NCBI RefSeq assembly: GCF_004341105.1
Contig: NZ_SLZK01000003.1
Coordinates: 868,001-932,000, forward strand
Length of the DNA: 64,000 nt
Reading direction: 5' to 3'
From: Rhizobium sp. BK418
GTDB taxonomy: Bacteria; Pseudomonadota; Alphaproteobacteria; Rhizobiales; Rhizobiaceae
Part shown: piece after piece, positions 51,891 through 60,952 of the stretch
Position numbering within the stretch: the stretch's first letter is position 1
Layout: each line of letters starts with the position of its first letter
Position numbers and translations under genes: made by a program
Notes under the pieces: model-generated
Told to the model about the DNA's origin: nothing
Seen by the model: the letters and a program-made list of their open reading frames with translations, nothing else
Database searches by the model: none

Positions 51891-52832
51891 ATGATGAAGA
51901 CGATTATCACGCTTTTTGTCGGCCTGCTGATCGCGACGGCTGCGGCAGCGCAGGACACGATCCGCATCGATCATGCCGCCTCGCATTCTATGGTGCCGGG
52001 CGCCAAGGTCGGCGACGGCTACCTTGTCATCACCAATACGGGCAGCGAGCCGGACCGGCTGGTGGGCGCGCGCTCGGAGCGGGCGGGGAAGGTGCAGCTG
52101 CATCAGATGAGCATGGACAATGGCATCATGACCATGCGTGAGCTGAAGGGCGGGCTTGCCATTCCCGCCGGGCAGACGGTGACGCTTGAACCCAACTACC
52201 ACCTGATGTTCCAGGATGTGAGCAAGCCCTTCCAGCAGGGCGAGACGATCCGGGCGGTGCTGAGCTTCGAGAAGGCCGGCGAGGTCACAGTGGATTTTAC
52301 CGTCGGCAGGATCGCCGGGCCGCTCGATGATGTCGGCGGAGCCGGTGGCAGCATGGATCATGGCGCTATGGGTCACAGCTCCATGGATCATGGCGCGATG
52401 GAGACGCCCGGCATGCAGGGGATGGACATGGATATGTCCGGGCCGCCGCCGGAAGAGGCGATACCTGCAACGCTGAAGACCATGTTCGAGACGCCGGAAA
52501 AGCCGCTGACCATTCTGCCGGTCGTGGTGCAGAACGATTGGGCGATTGCCGGCTGGCAGCAGGATGGCCGTGGCGGGCGGGCGCTCCTCAAGAAGAACCA
52601 TCATGGCTGGAGCATCGTGCTCTGCAGCGGCGATGGGATCAGGGAGGCGGCGGCCCTGGAAAAGGCCGGGCTTTCGGCTGAGGATGCCAGCGTGCTGGCG
52701 GCAGAACTGGCGAAGGTCGAAGCCGGGCTCGACCCGAACGTGCTGGCGCGTTTTGCGAGCTTCGAGGGCACCGTCATGATGGCGGGAGAGGCTGGTGGCG
52801 GGCACGGCGGCCATGAGGGGCATGGCCAATGA
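51891..52832 (+). CDS. PCu(A)C copper chaperone fused to a copper-uptake-associated domain
   Basis: A 313-residue periplasmic protein. After the signal peptide (TLFVGLLIATAAAAQ), residues about 20-150 are a PCu(A)C domain with copper ligands spread through the HQMSMDNGIMTMREL and NYHLMFQD motifs (Met and His). A Met/His-rich linker (MDHGAMGHSSMDHGAMETPGMQGMDMDM; key repeated M-D-H-G) binds copper, and the C-terminal domain (VVQNDWAIAGWQQDGRGGRALLKKN; key W-A-I-A-G-W) is the copper uptake system-associated type. It delivers Cu(I) to cytochrome oxidase. GAGGAGGGG precedes the ATG; the SCO gene overlaps its end by 4 bases. Confidence 0.85.
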   Translation: MMKTIITLFVGLLIATAAAAQDTIRIDHAASHSMVPGAKVGDGYLVITNTGSEPDRLVGARSERAGKVQLHQMSMDNGIMTMRELKGGLAIPAGQTVTLEPNYHLMFQDVSKPFQQGETIRAVLSFEKAGEVTVDFTVGRIAGPLDDVGGAGGSMDHGAMGHSSMDHGAMETPGMQGMDMDMSGPPPEEAIPATLKTMFETPEKPLTILPVVVQNDWAIAGWQQDGRGGRALLKKNHHGWSIVLCSGDGIREAAALEKAGLSAEDASVLAAELAKVEAGLDPNVLARFASFEGTVMMAGEAGGGHGGHEGHGQ

Positions 52833-53419
52833 GAACGCGCACCCTTGCCATTTCAGGCTTTGCGGCAAGTGCCGTCTTCGTCGGCGCGCTGATCGCTCTG
52901 ATGATCTCGCTCTATCTTTCGCAGCCGCGCCCCGGGCCGTTCGATACGCAGTTCTCGCTCGTCGACGACCGGGGGAATGGTGTCGACCAGTCGATCTTCC
53001 GGGGACATCCGGCACTCGTCTATTTCGGCTACACCCATTGCCCTGAGGCCTGCCCGACGACGCTTTACGAGGTGGCGGACTGGCTGACGACGCTCGGCGA
53101 TCAGGGCAGGGCGCTAAAGGCTTATTTCTTCTCGATCGATCCTGAGCGCGACACGCGGGAGGTGATGCATGATTACGTCACCGCCTTCTCCAGCCGCATC
53201 ACCGGCATTACCGGCGATCCGGCAGAGATGAAGAAGGTCGCCGACGGCTGGTTCATCCATGCGGCCAGGTTGCCTTCGGAAGACGGCAATTATCACATGA
53301 GCCATACGGTCTCGCTGCTGCTCATCGACGCCGACGGGCGGCTGAAGGGGCTGATTCCCTACGGCGCGGATCGTGACGCCGCACTCGCGAAGATCCGCGA
53401 TGTATTGCTGGGCGGATGA
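52829..53419 (+). CDS. SCO-family copper-delivery protein
   Basis: A 196-residue, membrane-anchored thioredoxin-fold protein of the SCO1/SenC/PrrC family. The N-terminal TM anchor (SGFAASAVFVGALIALMISLYL) is followed by the copper-binding Cys-x3-Cys in FGYTHCPEACPTT near residue 72 and the copper His in YHMSHTVSLLLI near 160. It helps build the CuA centre of cytochrome oxidase and acts with the PCuAC partner upstream, with which its ATG overlaps (ATGA). Confidence 0.88.
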   Translation: MRTRTLAISGFAASAVFVGALIALMISLYLSQPRPGPFDTQFSLVDDRGNGVDQSIFRGHPALVYFGYTHCPEACPTTLYEVADWLTTLGDQGRALKAYFFSIDPERDTREVMHDYVTAFSSRITGITGDPAEMKKVADGWFIHAARLPSEDGNYHMSHTVSLLLIDADGRLKGLIPYGADRDAALAKIRDVLLGG

Positions 53420-53478
53420 CGAGGGAGGCAGATGACCCAGCGCAATGAGCGAAGCCCGCCACTGAATTACGAGAGGGC

Positions 53479-53493
53479 GCGGAATAATTCCGC
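53479..53493. promoter_or_regulatory. 15-base palindrome upstream of copC
   Basis: GCGGAAT and ATTCCGC around a central A give a perfect palindrome at 53479-53493, followed by TTTCC, between the SCO stop (53419) and copC (53566). It may be a regulator site for the copC-copD pair or a short terminator. Confidence 0.4.
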
Positions 53494-53565
53494 TTTCCGA
53501 CTGTCTAATCAAGCGACGGCCAGATGCGCCATCGCCCGTCCCAATGAACCGAAAGGCATGATCTG

Positions 53566-53931
53566 ATGTCCCCGACGATCCGCATTCTCTCCGTCACCGC
53601 CCTTGCCAGCATCGCCCTTGCCGGCCAGGCCTTCGCCCATGCGCATCTGAAAAGCTCCGAGCCGGCCGACAAGGCCGCTGTCGCTGCGCCCACCGAACTC
53701 GATCTCACCTTTACCGAAGAGGTGAACCTCAAGTTCAGCGGCGTCGCCATGACCGGTCCGGACAAGCAGCAGATCAAGCTCGGCGAGGGCATGCTGATGG
53801 AAGGAAACAAGGAGCTGATGGTGCCGGTCTCGGGCAAGCTGGCCCCTGGCAGCTATACAGTCGACTGGTATGTGCTCTCGACGGACGGGCACAAGTCCAA
53901 CGGCACATTCAGCTTTACCGTCAACCCCTGA
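53566..53931 (+). CDS. copC: Copper resistance/homeostasis protein CopC (periplasmic)
   Basis: A 121-residue CopC: signal peptide cut at AFAHAHLKSSEPAD, leaving the conserved N-terminal histidine as a copper ligand, then the beta-sandwich ending in STDGHKSNGTFSFTV with the second His. It binds Cu(II) in the periplasm and passes copper to CopD. An AAAGG site lies upstream. The copD gene begins 14 bases downstream. Confidence 0.9.
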   Translation: MSPTIRILSVTALASIALAGQAFAHAHLKSSEPADKAAVAAPTELDLTFTEEVNLKFSGVAMTGPDKQQIKLGEGMLMEGNKELMVPVSGKLAPGSYTVDWYVLSTDGHKSNGTFSFTVNP

Positions 53932-53944
53932 TAGTTTGGCCGTG

Positions 53945-54832
53945 ATGACACCGGATACGGCTTTCATCCTTTGCCGCTTCGTCTTTGATGGGGCTGCCCT
54001 GTTTCTCTGGGGCAGCGCCGTCTATTTGTGGCTGCTCGTACCAAGGGGATTGAGCAGCCATATCGCGGCGAAACTCCGGCGGGCGCATGCCGTCGCCGTC
54101 GTGCTGGCGGTGATCGCCACCGCAGCACTTCTGCCGGTGCGCAGCGCCATGCTCGGCAATGGCTGGGCGGACGGGCTGGATGCGGAAACGACGATCGCCG
54201 TGCTGACGGGGACTTCCATCGGCACTGCCTGGGCATGGCAGGCCGCGTTATCAGCTGTTCTCCTGGCGGTGACATGGATGCCGGTCCGGCGGAAAATGGC
54301 GGCGACCGCCATCATCTCCGGCCTGCTGCTCTGCGGGCTGGCGTTGACCGGCCATGCGGCGATGAACGATGGCGGGCTGGGTTTGCTGCACCGGGCAAAC
54401 GATATGGTGCATGTGCTTGCCGGCGGCGCATGGATCGGGGCGCTCGCTCCCGTGGCGCTCGTGCTTTCCCGGCTTGGCGATCGCACTGAAGGCGCCGAGG
54501 CACTGATGGCGCTCATCCGCTTTTCGAGGGCAGGGCATGTCGCTGTTGCGCTGGTCATTCTCTCCGGGCTCACCAACAGCCTGCTGATAACGGGCGGTCT
54601 GCCGCTCGACTGGAGCGTGCCTTATCAGCGGCTGCTTTCGCTGAAGATCTGCCTTGTCGCGATCATGGTGCTGATGGCGATCTTCAACCGCTACGAGCTG
54701 GTGCCGCGCATAGGCCGCTCGCCCACCGCCGACAGGGCATTGGCCGCCGGAACCGTCGCGGAAATGATCGTCGCCACCGGTATTATCGCGCTCGTTGCCT
54801 GGCTCGGCACGCTGGAGCCGTTTCCGGGTTAG
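53945..54832 (+). CDS. copD: Copper export/uptake membrane protein CopD
   Basis: A 295-residue inner-membrane protein with about eight hydrophobic helices and conserved histidines in GHAAMND, MVHVLAGGAWIGAL and SRAGHVAVALVI, the family's copper-binding marks. With CopC it moves copper across the inner membrane. ATG 53945 follows the copC stop by 14 bases; GTG 53942 could also serve. Last gene of the copper block. Confidence 0.87.
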   Translation: MTPDTAFILCRFVFDGAALFLWGSAVYLWLLVPRGLSSHIAAKLRRAHAVAVVLAVIATAALLPVRSAMLGNGWADGLDAETTIAVLTGTSIGTAWAWQAALSAVLLAVTWMPVRRKMAATAIISGLLLCGLALTGHAAMNDGGLGLLHRANDMVHVLAGGAWIGALAPVALVLSRLGDRTEGAEALMALIRFSRAGHVAVALVILSGLTNSLLITGGLPLDWSVPYQRLLSLKICLVAIMVLMAIFNRYELVPRIGRSPTADRALAAGTVAEMIVATGIIALVAWLGTLEPFPG

Positions 54833-55039
54833 GCCGTTCGAACGGCGTCGGCAGCCCATAGAACCTATGTTTGGATTACCGGCGGTCGCTGGTGGCTGTA
54901 CTCCTTCAGCGCCGCCACCAAAGAGGCGCTCGAGCATTGAAACATGATGTTCGGGCGCGGTTCCATGACGGTCTGCAACGTCAGTGCAAGACCGAATGGA
55001 AAGTGGCGGGCTGGTGTCCACGCAACACAGGAGCGCGTC

Positions 55040-55981
55040 ATGTCGCAGTTAGAAACCAAAATCCGTCCCCCAGAGAATAGTTCACACTCCGGTAGATCGG
55101 GCCCCGAAGAATTGGTTCCGTCGCGTTATGCAGTGCAGGTCGGCGATATCGAGGTGCTGATCATCAGCGATGGCGTGTTGCCGCTTCCGACGAAGATGCT
55201 CGGACACAATGCCGCCGAGGCCGACCGGGCAGCCTGGCTGGGCGATATGTTCCTGCCGCAGGACGCTTTCGACTGGGCGCTGAATGTTGTGCTGGTGCGC
55301 AGCGGCGGGCAAACCATCCTCGTCGACGCCGGGCTCGGCCTGGATCCGGACCTGAACCTGCCGCGGGCCGGTCAGCTGATCAAGCGACTGGAGGCTGCCG
55401 GCATCGATCTTGGCTCGGTCACCGACGTGGTGCTGACCCACATGCATATGGACCATATCGGCGGGCTGCTCGTCGACGGCGTGAAGGAGCGGCTGCGTCC
55501 GGACCTGCGGATCCACGCGGCGGCGGCCGAAGCCAAGTTCTGGGAAGCGCCCGATTTCAGCCACGTCGCCATGCCGCCGGGCTTTCCCGACGCGCTTCGG
55601 GCGACCGCAAAGCGGTTCCTCGCCGAATACGGCAGCCATCTGCGGCTGTTCGATGATGAATACGAGCTGGCGCCGGGCGTGATTGTCCGTCGCACCGGCG
55701 GCCACACGCCCGGGCACAGCGTGGTCCGCCTGGCCTCGCGTGGCGAGAAGCTGACATTCGCCGGCGATGCCGTGTTCGCGGTCGGATTCGAGCATCCGGA
55801 CTGGTTCAACGGGTTCGAACACGACCCCGAGGAAGCGGCCCGCGTCCGCATCAATCTCTTGCGCGAGCTGGCGGCGAACGGCGAACAGCTGGTGGCGACC
55901 CATCTGCCGTTTCCCTCCGTCGGCCGGGTGGCGGTCGATGGCGACAGCTTTCGCTGGGTGCCGGTCTTCTGGGACTACTGA
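55040..55981 (+). CDS. MBL-fold metallo-hydrolase
   Basis: A 313-residue metallo-beta-lactamase fold enzyme. The metal motif THMHMDHIGG near residue 135-144, then TGGHTPGHS near 223 and FAGDAVF near 243 are the canonical ligands. The ending VGRVAVDGDSFRWVPVFW matches quorum-quenching lactonase/phosphotriesterase-like or glyoxalase II-like relatives seen in rhizobia. Substrate unknown; an N-acyl-homoserine lactone is one option. AGGAGC precedes ATG 55040. Ends at the terminator at 56085-56113. Confidence 0.85.
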   Translation: MSQLETKIRPPENSSHSGRSGPEELVPSRYAVQVGDIEVLIISDGVLPLPTKMLGHNAAEADRAAWLGDMFLPQDAFDWALNVVLVRSGGQTILVDAGLGLDPDLNLPRAGQLIKRLEAAGIDLGSVTDVVLTHMHMDHIGGLLVDGVKERLRPDLRIHAAAAEAKFWEAPDFSHVAMPPGFPDALRATAKRFLAEYGSHLRLFDDEYELAPGVIVRRTGGHTPGHSVVRLASRGEKLTFAGDAVFAVGFEHPDWFNGFEHDPEEAARVRINLLRELAANGEQLVATHLPFPSVGRVAVDGDSFRWVPVFWDY

Positions 55982-56007
55982 CCGCAATCGGGCTAGCCCT
56001 GAAGCAC

Positions 56008-56033
56008 GCCCGCTCGCGTCAAGCGAGCCGGGC
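56008..56033. terminator. Weak hairpin after MBL gene
   Basis: GCCC-GCTCGC (56008-56017) pairs with GCGAGC-C-GGGC (56023-56033) with one bulged C and a five-base loop. It lies 27 bases after the MBL stop; with no T-run it is likely only a transcript pause or half of a double terminator with 56085-56113. Confidence 0.4.
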
Positions 56034-56084
56034 ATTTGCGAGAAATGCGATAACCGGAGCTGTCCCAGGTCCGGTTCATTCGGC

Positions 56085-56113
56085 GAGGTCCGGCGATAGC
56101 CGGGCCTCGTTTT
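56085..56113 (+). terminator. Intrinsic terminator after MBL gene
   Basis: GAGGTCCGGC (56085-56094) pairs with GCCGGGCCTC (56099-56108) through a four-base GATA loop (one U-G wobble), followed by GTTTT at 56109-56113. A classical rho-independent terminator, on the strand of the MBL gene, before the convergent acetyltransferase gene. Confidence 0.75.
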
Positions 56114-56143
56114 CCGTCGTCAATGGGGCCGATGCGGGCTGGA

Positions 56144-56776
56144 TCAGGACCAGCGCTCGCAGAAGGCCTCGATGTCACTGGACTGAAAGTCGGCGAGCCG
56201 CGCCATGATGGTCTCGAAGGGCCAATCCCACCAGGCGATGGAGGCAAGCTTTTGCGCGATATCCCGCGAGAAACGCTCGCGCAGGACTTTGGCGGGAACG
56301 CCGCCGACAATGGTGTACGGCTCGACATCCTTGGTGACGACAGCGCCGGCGGCAAGCACGGCACCATCTCCAACCGTGACACCCGGAAGCACGATGACGC
56401 CGTGACCGATCCAGACGTCATTGCCGATGATGGCGCGATCGGCCTTTCGATCGGCGAAAAAGGCATGGTCGCGCACGGCATCTTCAGAATAATATTCCGG
56501 GCAGTAGGTGAAGCGATGCATGGACGGGCGGTCCATCGGGTGATTGGGCGCGCCGATCCTGACCTCTGCGGCAATGGCGCAGAATTTTCCGATCTTTGCA
56601 TCGCCGACGATGCAGCGCTGGCCGAGATAGGAGTAATCGCCGAGCTCGACCGTGTGCAGCGAAGTATTCTCCAGGATTTCGCAGCATTTGCCGATGCTGG
56701 AATCCCTCAGGCTCGCCGTCGGATGGATAACGGTTTCGGCGATCTTGGGGCGGTTTGGCTGGGGGGCCGAGTGCAT
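56144..56776 (-). CDS. Hexapeptide-repeat acetyltransferase (xenobiotic/phosphonate-associated type)
   Basis: A 210-residue left-handed beta-helix enzyme. Repeated I-x-x-x-x-x triplets, the [19 protein letters not shown] catalytic-loop segment (key H and P-M) and [31 protein letters not shown] (key W-I-G-H-G and G-A-V-V) place it with XAT/CatB-like acyltransferases, closest in style to the phosphonate-metabolism transferase family TIGR03308. It transfers acetyl from acetyl-CoA to an alcohol or amine. It is a single gene with GGAG before its ATG. Confidence 0.83.
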   Translation of the reverse strand: MHSAPQPNRPKIAETVIHPTASLRDSSIGKCCEILENTSLHTVELGDYSYLGQRCIVGDAKIGKFCAIAAEVRIGAPNHPMDRPSMHRFTYCPEYYSEDAVRDHAFFADRKADRAIIGNDVWIGHGVIVLPGVTVGDGAVLAAGAVVTKDVEPYTIVGGVPAKVLRERFSRDIAQKLASIAWWDWPFETIMARLADFQSSDIEAFCERWS

Positions 56777-56866
56777 GTTCAGTCTCCGGGTTTCGGCCTG
56801 CCTAACGGAGGAGGGTGAAGGATATGTGACGCATTTTGGCTCATCGCGCGATGGCCGAAAGCTTCC

Positions 56867-57529
56867 TTATCGAGCCACTGCCGGCGCGGGCGCAGGATTG
56901 CCGGAGATGAGCAGCCTGATGCCGAGACCGATCAGGACGAACCCGGTAAAGCGCTCCTGCCATGCAAGCAATTTCGGCCAGCGATGCAGGAACTGACCCA
57001 CCGAGCCGGATGCCAGAGCGACTCCACCAAGCGAGATGATGCCGGTCAGTTTCTGGATCGAACCCAGCACCAGAAGCTGAAGCCAGACCGGGCCTGCATT
57101 GGGATCGACGAAGAGCGGAAGAAAGGTGAACATGAAGAGAAGCGACTTAGGGTTCGTCAGATTGTTGAGCGCGCCCTCGCGCACCGCCGTCCATCCCGAA
57201 ACAGGCTTTGTCTTCAAACCGCCGTCCCGTTGATGCCGGAAGCTTGCCCGGATCATCCTGGCGCCGAGATAGAGAAGGTAAGCCGCTCCCGCCCATTGAA
57301 TGACGATCAGAGCCGACGGATAGGCTTTGAGAAAAGACGCCAGCCCGAGAACCAGAAGGCCGATCTGGACCACGCCAGCCACAAGAACCATGCCCACTAC
57401 TGTGAGCAAGGCAATCCTGCGCCCCTGTCCCACGCCGCGAGCGATGATGAGCATCATGTCCGGCCCTGGCGTTATGTCGAGAACGGCGAGTGCGACGAAA
57501 AAAGTCAGGAAGGTTGAAGCATCGGGCAT
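56867..57529 (-). CDS. LysE/RhtB-family amino-acid exporter
   Basis: A 220-residue membrane protein with about six helices and the family start (FLTFFVALAVLDITPGPDMMLIIARGVGQGRR; key ITPGPDM), then NLTNPKSLLFMFTFLPLFVDP near 117-140 and GIGIRLLIS at the end. It exports amino acids or derivatives by proton antiport. Substrate unknown. It is a single gene divergent from the cyclase-TPR gene. Confidence 0.86.
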   Translation of the reverse strand: MPDASTFLTFFVALAVLDITPGPDMMLIIARGVGQGRRIALLTVVGMVLVAGVVQIGLLVLGLASFLKAYPSALIVIQWAGAAYLLYLGARMIRASFRHQRDGGLKTKPVSGWTAVREGALNNLTNPKSLLFMFTFLPLFVDPNAGPVWLQLLVLGSIQKLTGIISLGGVALASGSVGQFLHRWPKLLAWQERFTGFVLIGLGIRLLISGNPAPAPAVAR

Positions 57530-57742
57530 AGGGATACGAGACGTGGGTGCGTATCCCGCCTGTTATCACGAAGCGATTGGACTTGCCACTGAATGCCCGC
57601 TCCACGTGCTTTCGGCGCCGCGACCGCGGATTGTACCAAAGGCGGTCGTTCATCCGTTCCGCTGCGACAAAACCCTATGAATTTGTCAGAATCCGCGCAT
57701 ATTCATGCAAGGTTATTCCATGCCGCAGGAGCAACCACCGCC

Positions 57743-59506
57743 GTGGATCGAAAGCTCGCAGCCATCCTTTCCGCCGATGTTGCCGGTTTCAGCCGCCTTG
57801 CGGCGCTGGACGAGGAGGGCACGATTCATGCTCTCAACCTGTGCCTCAGCCAGATCGGCGACATCGTGCGCGAGCATGACGGCCGCATCTTCGGCACCTC
57901 GGGTGACGGCTTCGTCGCCGAGTTCGCAAGCGCTGTTCAGGCTACGAGGTGCGCTGTCGAAATCCAGCGCCGCCTCTCCGGCAATCCGGAAGATACCCTC
58001 CAGGATCGCGGCCTTGAGTTCCGCATCGGCGTCAATCTGGGCGACGTCATCGTGTCGGGCGACGATCTGCTAGGCGACGGCGTCAATATCGCCGCGCGCC
58101 TGCAGGCGATGGCGCCCCCGTCAGGCATCTGCATTTCCGGGTCGGTGCGCGAGCACCTCTATGGGAAGGTGCCGTTTGCGCTGACCAGCCTCGGCGAACG
58201 AGAATTGAAGAATATCCCGAGGCCGATTTCCGTCTTTCGGGTCGACTGGCGGCAGGAGGCGCCGGAAAAGGCGGATGCCGGGCCGGCGCCATCGCCTGGC
58301 GACCGCTTCGGCAGAGACGAGCCGTCGATCGTGGTGATGCCCTTCGACAATCTCAGCGGTCAGGGCGACGAGTATTTCGTCGATGGCGTCGTGGAGGAGA
58401 TCACTGCGGCCCTCTCGCGCGTCCGGGAGTTCTTCGTCATCGCGCGGCAGTCCGCCTTTACCTACAAGGGCCGTTTTGTCGACGTGCGTGATGTCGGCAA
58501 GGAATTCGGCGTCAATTATGTCGTCCAGGGGACCGTTCGCCGCGGAGGAGACCGGCTGCGGATTTCCGTGCAACTGGTGGATGCCGAGACACGCACGCAA
58601 TTCTGGTCCGAGCGTTATGAAGGAGCGGCCGAGGACATATTCGAGCTTCAGGACAGGATTGCGGCGCAGGTTGCCGGCGCAATCCATCCAGCCATCCGCA
58701 GCGCCGAAATCGAGCTGTCGATGTGCAAGCCGCCAAACAGCCTGCGGGCCTATGATCTCGTCATGCGCGCTTACCCTTATCTCTGGGGACAGAGCAAGGC
58801 GACCAACGAGCGGGCAATACCATTGCTTCAGGATGCCATCGCGATCGACCCTGCCTATGGCCGGGCTCACGCATTTCTGGCATGGTGTTACGCACAGCAC
58901 CTCGGCTACATCTGGACCGAAGAACCGGAGCGGTACCTGGAACTGGTCTTGCGCTCGGTCGAGGCTGCGGCGGGTCGCATCGATGATGATCCGACCGCAT
59001 TGACGGCTGTCGGCGGCGCCTTGAGCCATTGTGGCGATCAGGAGCGTGCGGCCGCCTATCTCGAGCGCGCTTTGGCGCTCGATCCGAACAATGCCTGGGC
59101 ATGGGCGCGCTACGGCTGGGTTGCGAGCTACAAGGGTGAGACTGGTGCCACGGAGCGGTTCGAGCGGGCGCTGATGCTCAGCCCGGCCGACCCGCTGGCA
59201 TTCAATATGAGAATGGGCATGGCCCTTTCGCTGGCCATGGCAGGTTCCCTTTCCGAGGCTGTTGCTATCGCCCGGGAGGTCATCAACAAACATCCTGATG
59301 TCACCTGGCCCTATCGAATGACGGCTGCCTGGGCGGCGATGAATGGCGACCTGGAGACGGCGCGATGGGCTGCGCGGAAGCTCATGCAGATTGAGCCAAA
59401 CTTTACGATCGAGCGGTATCTGGCGAGACCGGTGTTTCAAGGTGTTCCGGAATGGGCAGCCCGAACTGCCGAGGGCCTGCGGCAGGCGGGACTGCCCCAG
59501 CGCTGA
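57743..59506 (+). CDS. Class III adenylate/guanylate cyclase with TPR tail
   Basis: A protein of about 587 residues. Residues about 1-165 form a class III nucleotide cyclase domain with metal-binding Asp in LSADVAGFSRL and FGTSGDGFVAEF; a central TolB/FlgO-like part (PSIVVMPFDNLSGQGDEYFVDGVVEEI; key VMPFDNLS) follows, then about eight TPR-like repeats (for example AAAYLERALALDPNNAWAWARYG). It should make cAMP or cGMP under protein-protein control through the TPRs. The GTG at 57743 with CAGGAGC upstream was chosen; ATG 57677 lacks a ribosome site. Rhizobia carry many such cyclases. Confidence 0.83.
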   Translation: MDRKLAAILSADVAGFSRLAALDEEGTIHALNLCLSQIGDIVREHDGRIFGTSGDGFVAEFASAVQATRCAVEIQRRLSGNPEDTLQDRGLEFRIGVNLGDVIVSGDDLLGDGVNIAARLQAMAPPSGICISGSVREHLYGKVPFALTSLGERELKNIPRPISVFRVDWRQEAPEKADAGPAPSPGDRFGRDEPSIVVMPFDNLSGQGDEYFVDGVVEEITAALSRVREFFVIARQSAFTYKGRFVDVRDVGKEFGVNYVVQGTVRRGGDRLRISVQLVDAETRTQFWSERYEGAAEDIFELQDRIAAQVAGAIHPAIRSAEIELSMCKPPNSLRAYDLVMRAYPYLWGQSKATNERAIPLLQDAIAIDPAYGRAHAFLAWCYAQHLGYIWTEEPERYLELVLRSVEAAAGRIDDDPTALTAVGGALSHCGDQERAAAYLERALALDPNNAWAWARYGWVASYKGETGATERFERALMLSPADPLAFNMRMGMALSLAMAGSLSEAVAIAREVINKHPDVTWPYRMTAAWAAMNGDLETARWAARKLMQIEPNFTIERYLARPVFQGVPEWAARTAEGLRQAGLPQR

Positions 59507-59541
59507 CGGCAGTTCGAGGAGATGCAATGTTCGCGGGACCT

Positions 59542-60750
59542 CTAGGCGCTTGCGGTCTGTACGTTGCCACGGGTTCTCGTGCTTATCAGCACCAATGGCA
59601 CCGCAAGCGCATAAAGCGCAATCACCGAAAGCCAGATGCCGCCCGGCCAGTTCTCCCGCGTGACGAAATAGAGGGATGAGAAGGCTAGCGGCGCGATGAT
59701 GGAGGCGAGGCTGATGGTGGAGGCGAGCAGGCCCTGCAGTTCGCCCTGCCGATCGGGGGCGACCTTGCTTGTGGCGAGCGCCTGGAAGGCGGGATTGCCG
59801 ATGCCGACGAGCGTGAAGACCGGCATGACGGCGAAGATCATCCAGCCCTGATTTGCGAAGGCCATGACTGTCAAAGCTGTCGCGGCGGCGGCGATGCCTG
59901 TCATGACCGACCAGCGCTCGCCGAGCAGGCGAGTTGCGGGGCCGGGCAGGAACGCTTGGCAAACGGTCTGGCATATGCCGAAGGCGCCGAGCGACAGGCC
60001 GATCCAGAAGCCGTTCCAGCCGAATGTGTCGAAGCCCCAGAGCGCCCAGCAGGTGCCGTAGGATTCGCCGGCAGCGCTGAAGACGAAATAGACCAGCACG
60101 ATCGGCATGAGCGCCTTCATCGAGACGAGCCATTTGAAGGGCTCAAGCGGATTGAGGGCGGCGAAGTTTATCTTCCGTCGGGACGGCATTCGGGATTCGG
60201 GCAGAATGAAGAGGGCGAGCAGCAGGTTTGCGGCGTTGAGCACGGCTGCGGCGATAAAGGGCAGGCGCAGCCAGTAATCGCCGAGCAGGCCGCCGAGCAC
60301 AGGGCCGATGATAAAGCCGGCGCCGAACATGGCGTTGAACAGGCCGAAGCGGCGGGCTCGCTGATCGGCGGCCGAAATATCGGTGATATAGGCAGAGGCG
60401 ACCGACATGTTGGCGCTGGTGAGGCCGGCAATGGCTCGGCCGACAAAGAGCAGCAAGAGGGAAGGCGCAAAGGCCATGATGACGTAATTGACCGCCGCGC
60501 CGGCGAGCGACATCAAAAGTACGGGACGGCGACCGATATTGTCGCTGAGCGCACCAAGCACCGGGGCGAAGACGAATTGCATGGCGGCATAGAGCGCCGT
60601 CATGAGGCCGATATAGACGGCGATGTCGGCGGCGTGTGTCACCTCCTGCAGCAGGCGCGGAAGGATGGGGAAGATCAAGCCGATGCCGACGGCATCGAGG
60701 CAGATCGCAATGAAGATGACGATCAAGGGTTTGTTGGTGGCAAGAGCCAT
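59542..60750 (-). CDS. MFS transporter of the TetA (tetracycline efflux) family
   Basis: A 402-residue 12-helix major facilitator. The TetA-like start (LIVIFIAICLDAVGIGLIFPILPRLL; key ICLDAVGIGLIFPILP), motif A LGALSDNIGRRPVLL and the central GAGFIIGPVLGGLLGDYW are hallmarks of TCR/Tet-family pumps. It may export a tetracycline-like or other drug, but the true substrate is unproven. ATG 60750 has an AAAGGAAAA site. It is divergent from a TetR regulator whose operators lie between the genes. Confidence 0.87.
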   Translation of the reverse strand: MALATNKPLIVIFIAICLDAVGIGLIFPILPRLLQEVTHAADIAVYIGLMTALYAAMQFVFAPVLGALSDNIGRRPVLLMSLAGAAVNYVIMAFAPSLLLLFVGRAIAGLTSANMSVASAYITDISAADQRARRFGLFNAMFGAGFIIGPVLGGLLGDYWLRLPFIAAAVLNAANLLLALFILPESRMPSRRKINFAALNPLEPFKWLVSMKALMPIVLVYFVFSAAGESYGTCWALWGFDTFGWNGFWIGLSLGAFGICQTVCQAFLPGPATRLLGERWSVMTGIAAAATALTVMAFANQGWMIFAVMPVFTLVGIGNPAFQALATSKVAPDRQGELQGLLASTISLASIIAPLAFSSLYFVTRENWPGGIWLSVIALYALAVPLVLISTRTRGNVQTASA

Positions 60751-60871
60751 CGGCTTTTCCTTTTGGGGGCGAGTGGGGATAGTGGCGCAAAGCCGTGCCG
60801 TTCGCGGCCACGGGCGGGCAGCCCGGTTCCACGGCGGCATTTGCAGATTTTTCGGACTTAATCCAAATTTA

Positions 60872-60930
60872 TACTCAGTACAGTAATATGCAAGTGGGTG
60901 CTGTCTGTCAACATCGGTGTACTCAGTACA
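60872..60930. promoter_or_regulatory. Twin TetR operators between Tet-type pump and TetR genes
   Basis: The 11-base sequence TACTCAGTACA occurs twice, at 60872-60882 and 60920-60930, 48 bases apart. The second copy lies within GTACT-C-AGTAC, a perfect palindrome; the first has one mismatch. Both sit in the AT-rich gap between the divergent starts at 60750 and 60953. This is the classic layout for a TetR protein that represses both genes. Confidence 0.75.
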
Positions 60931-60952
60931 TGAATCCTGCTATTCAAGCGGC

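Noticed and set aside
58121..60133. 670-codon minus-strand frame opposite the cyclase-TPR gene
   Set aside because: It crosses two genes in the reverse frame and has no start context or domain.
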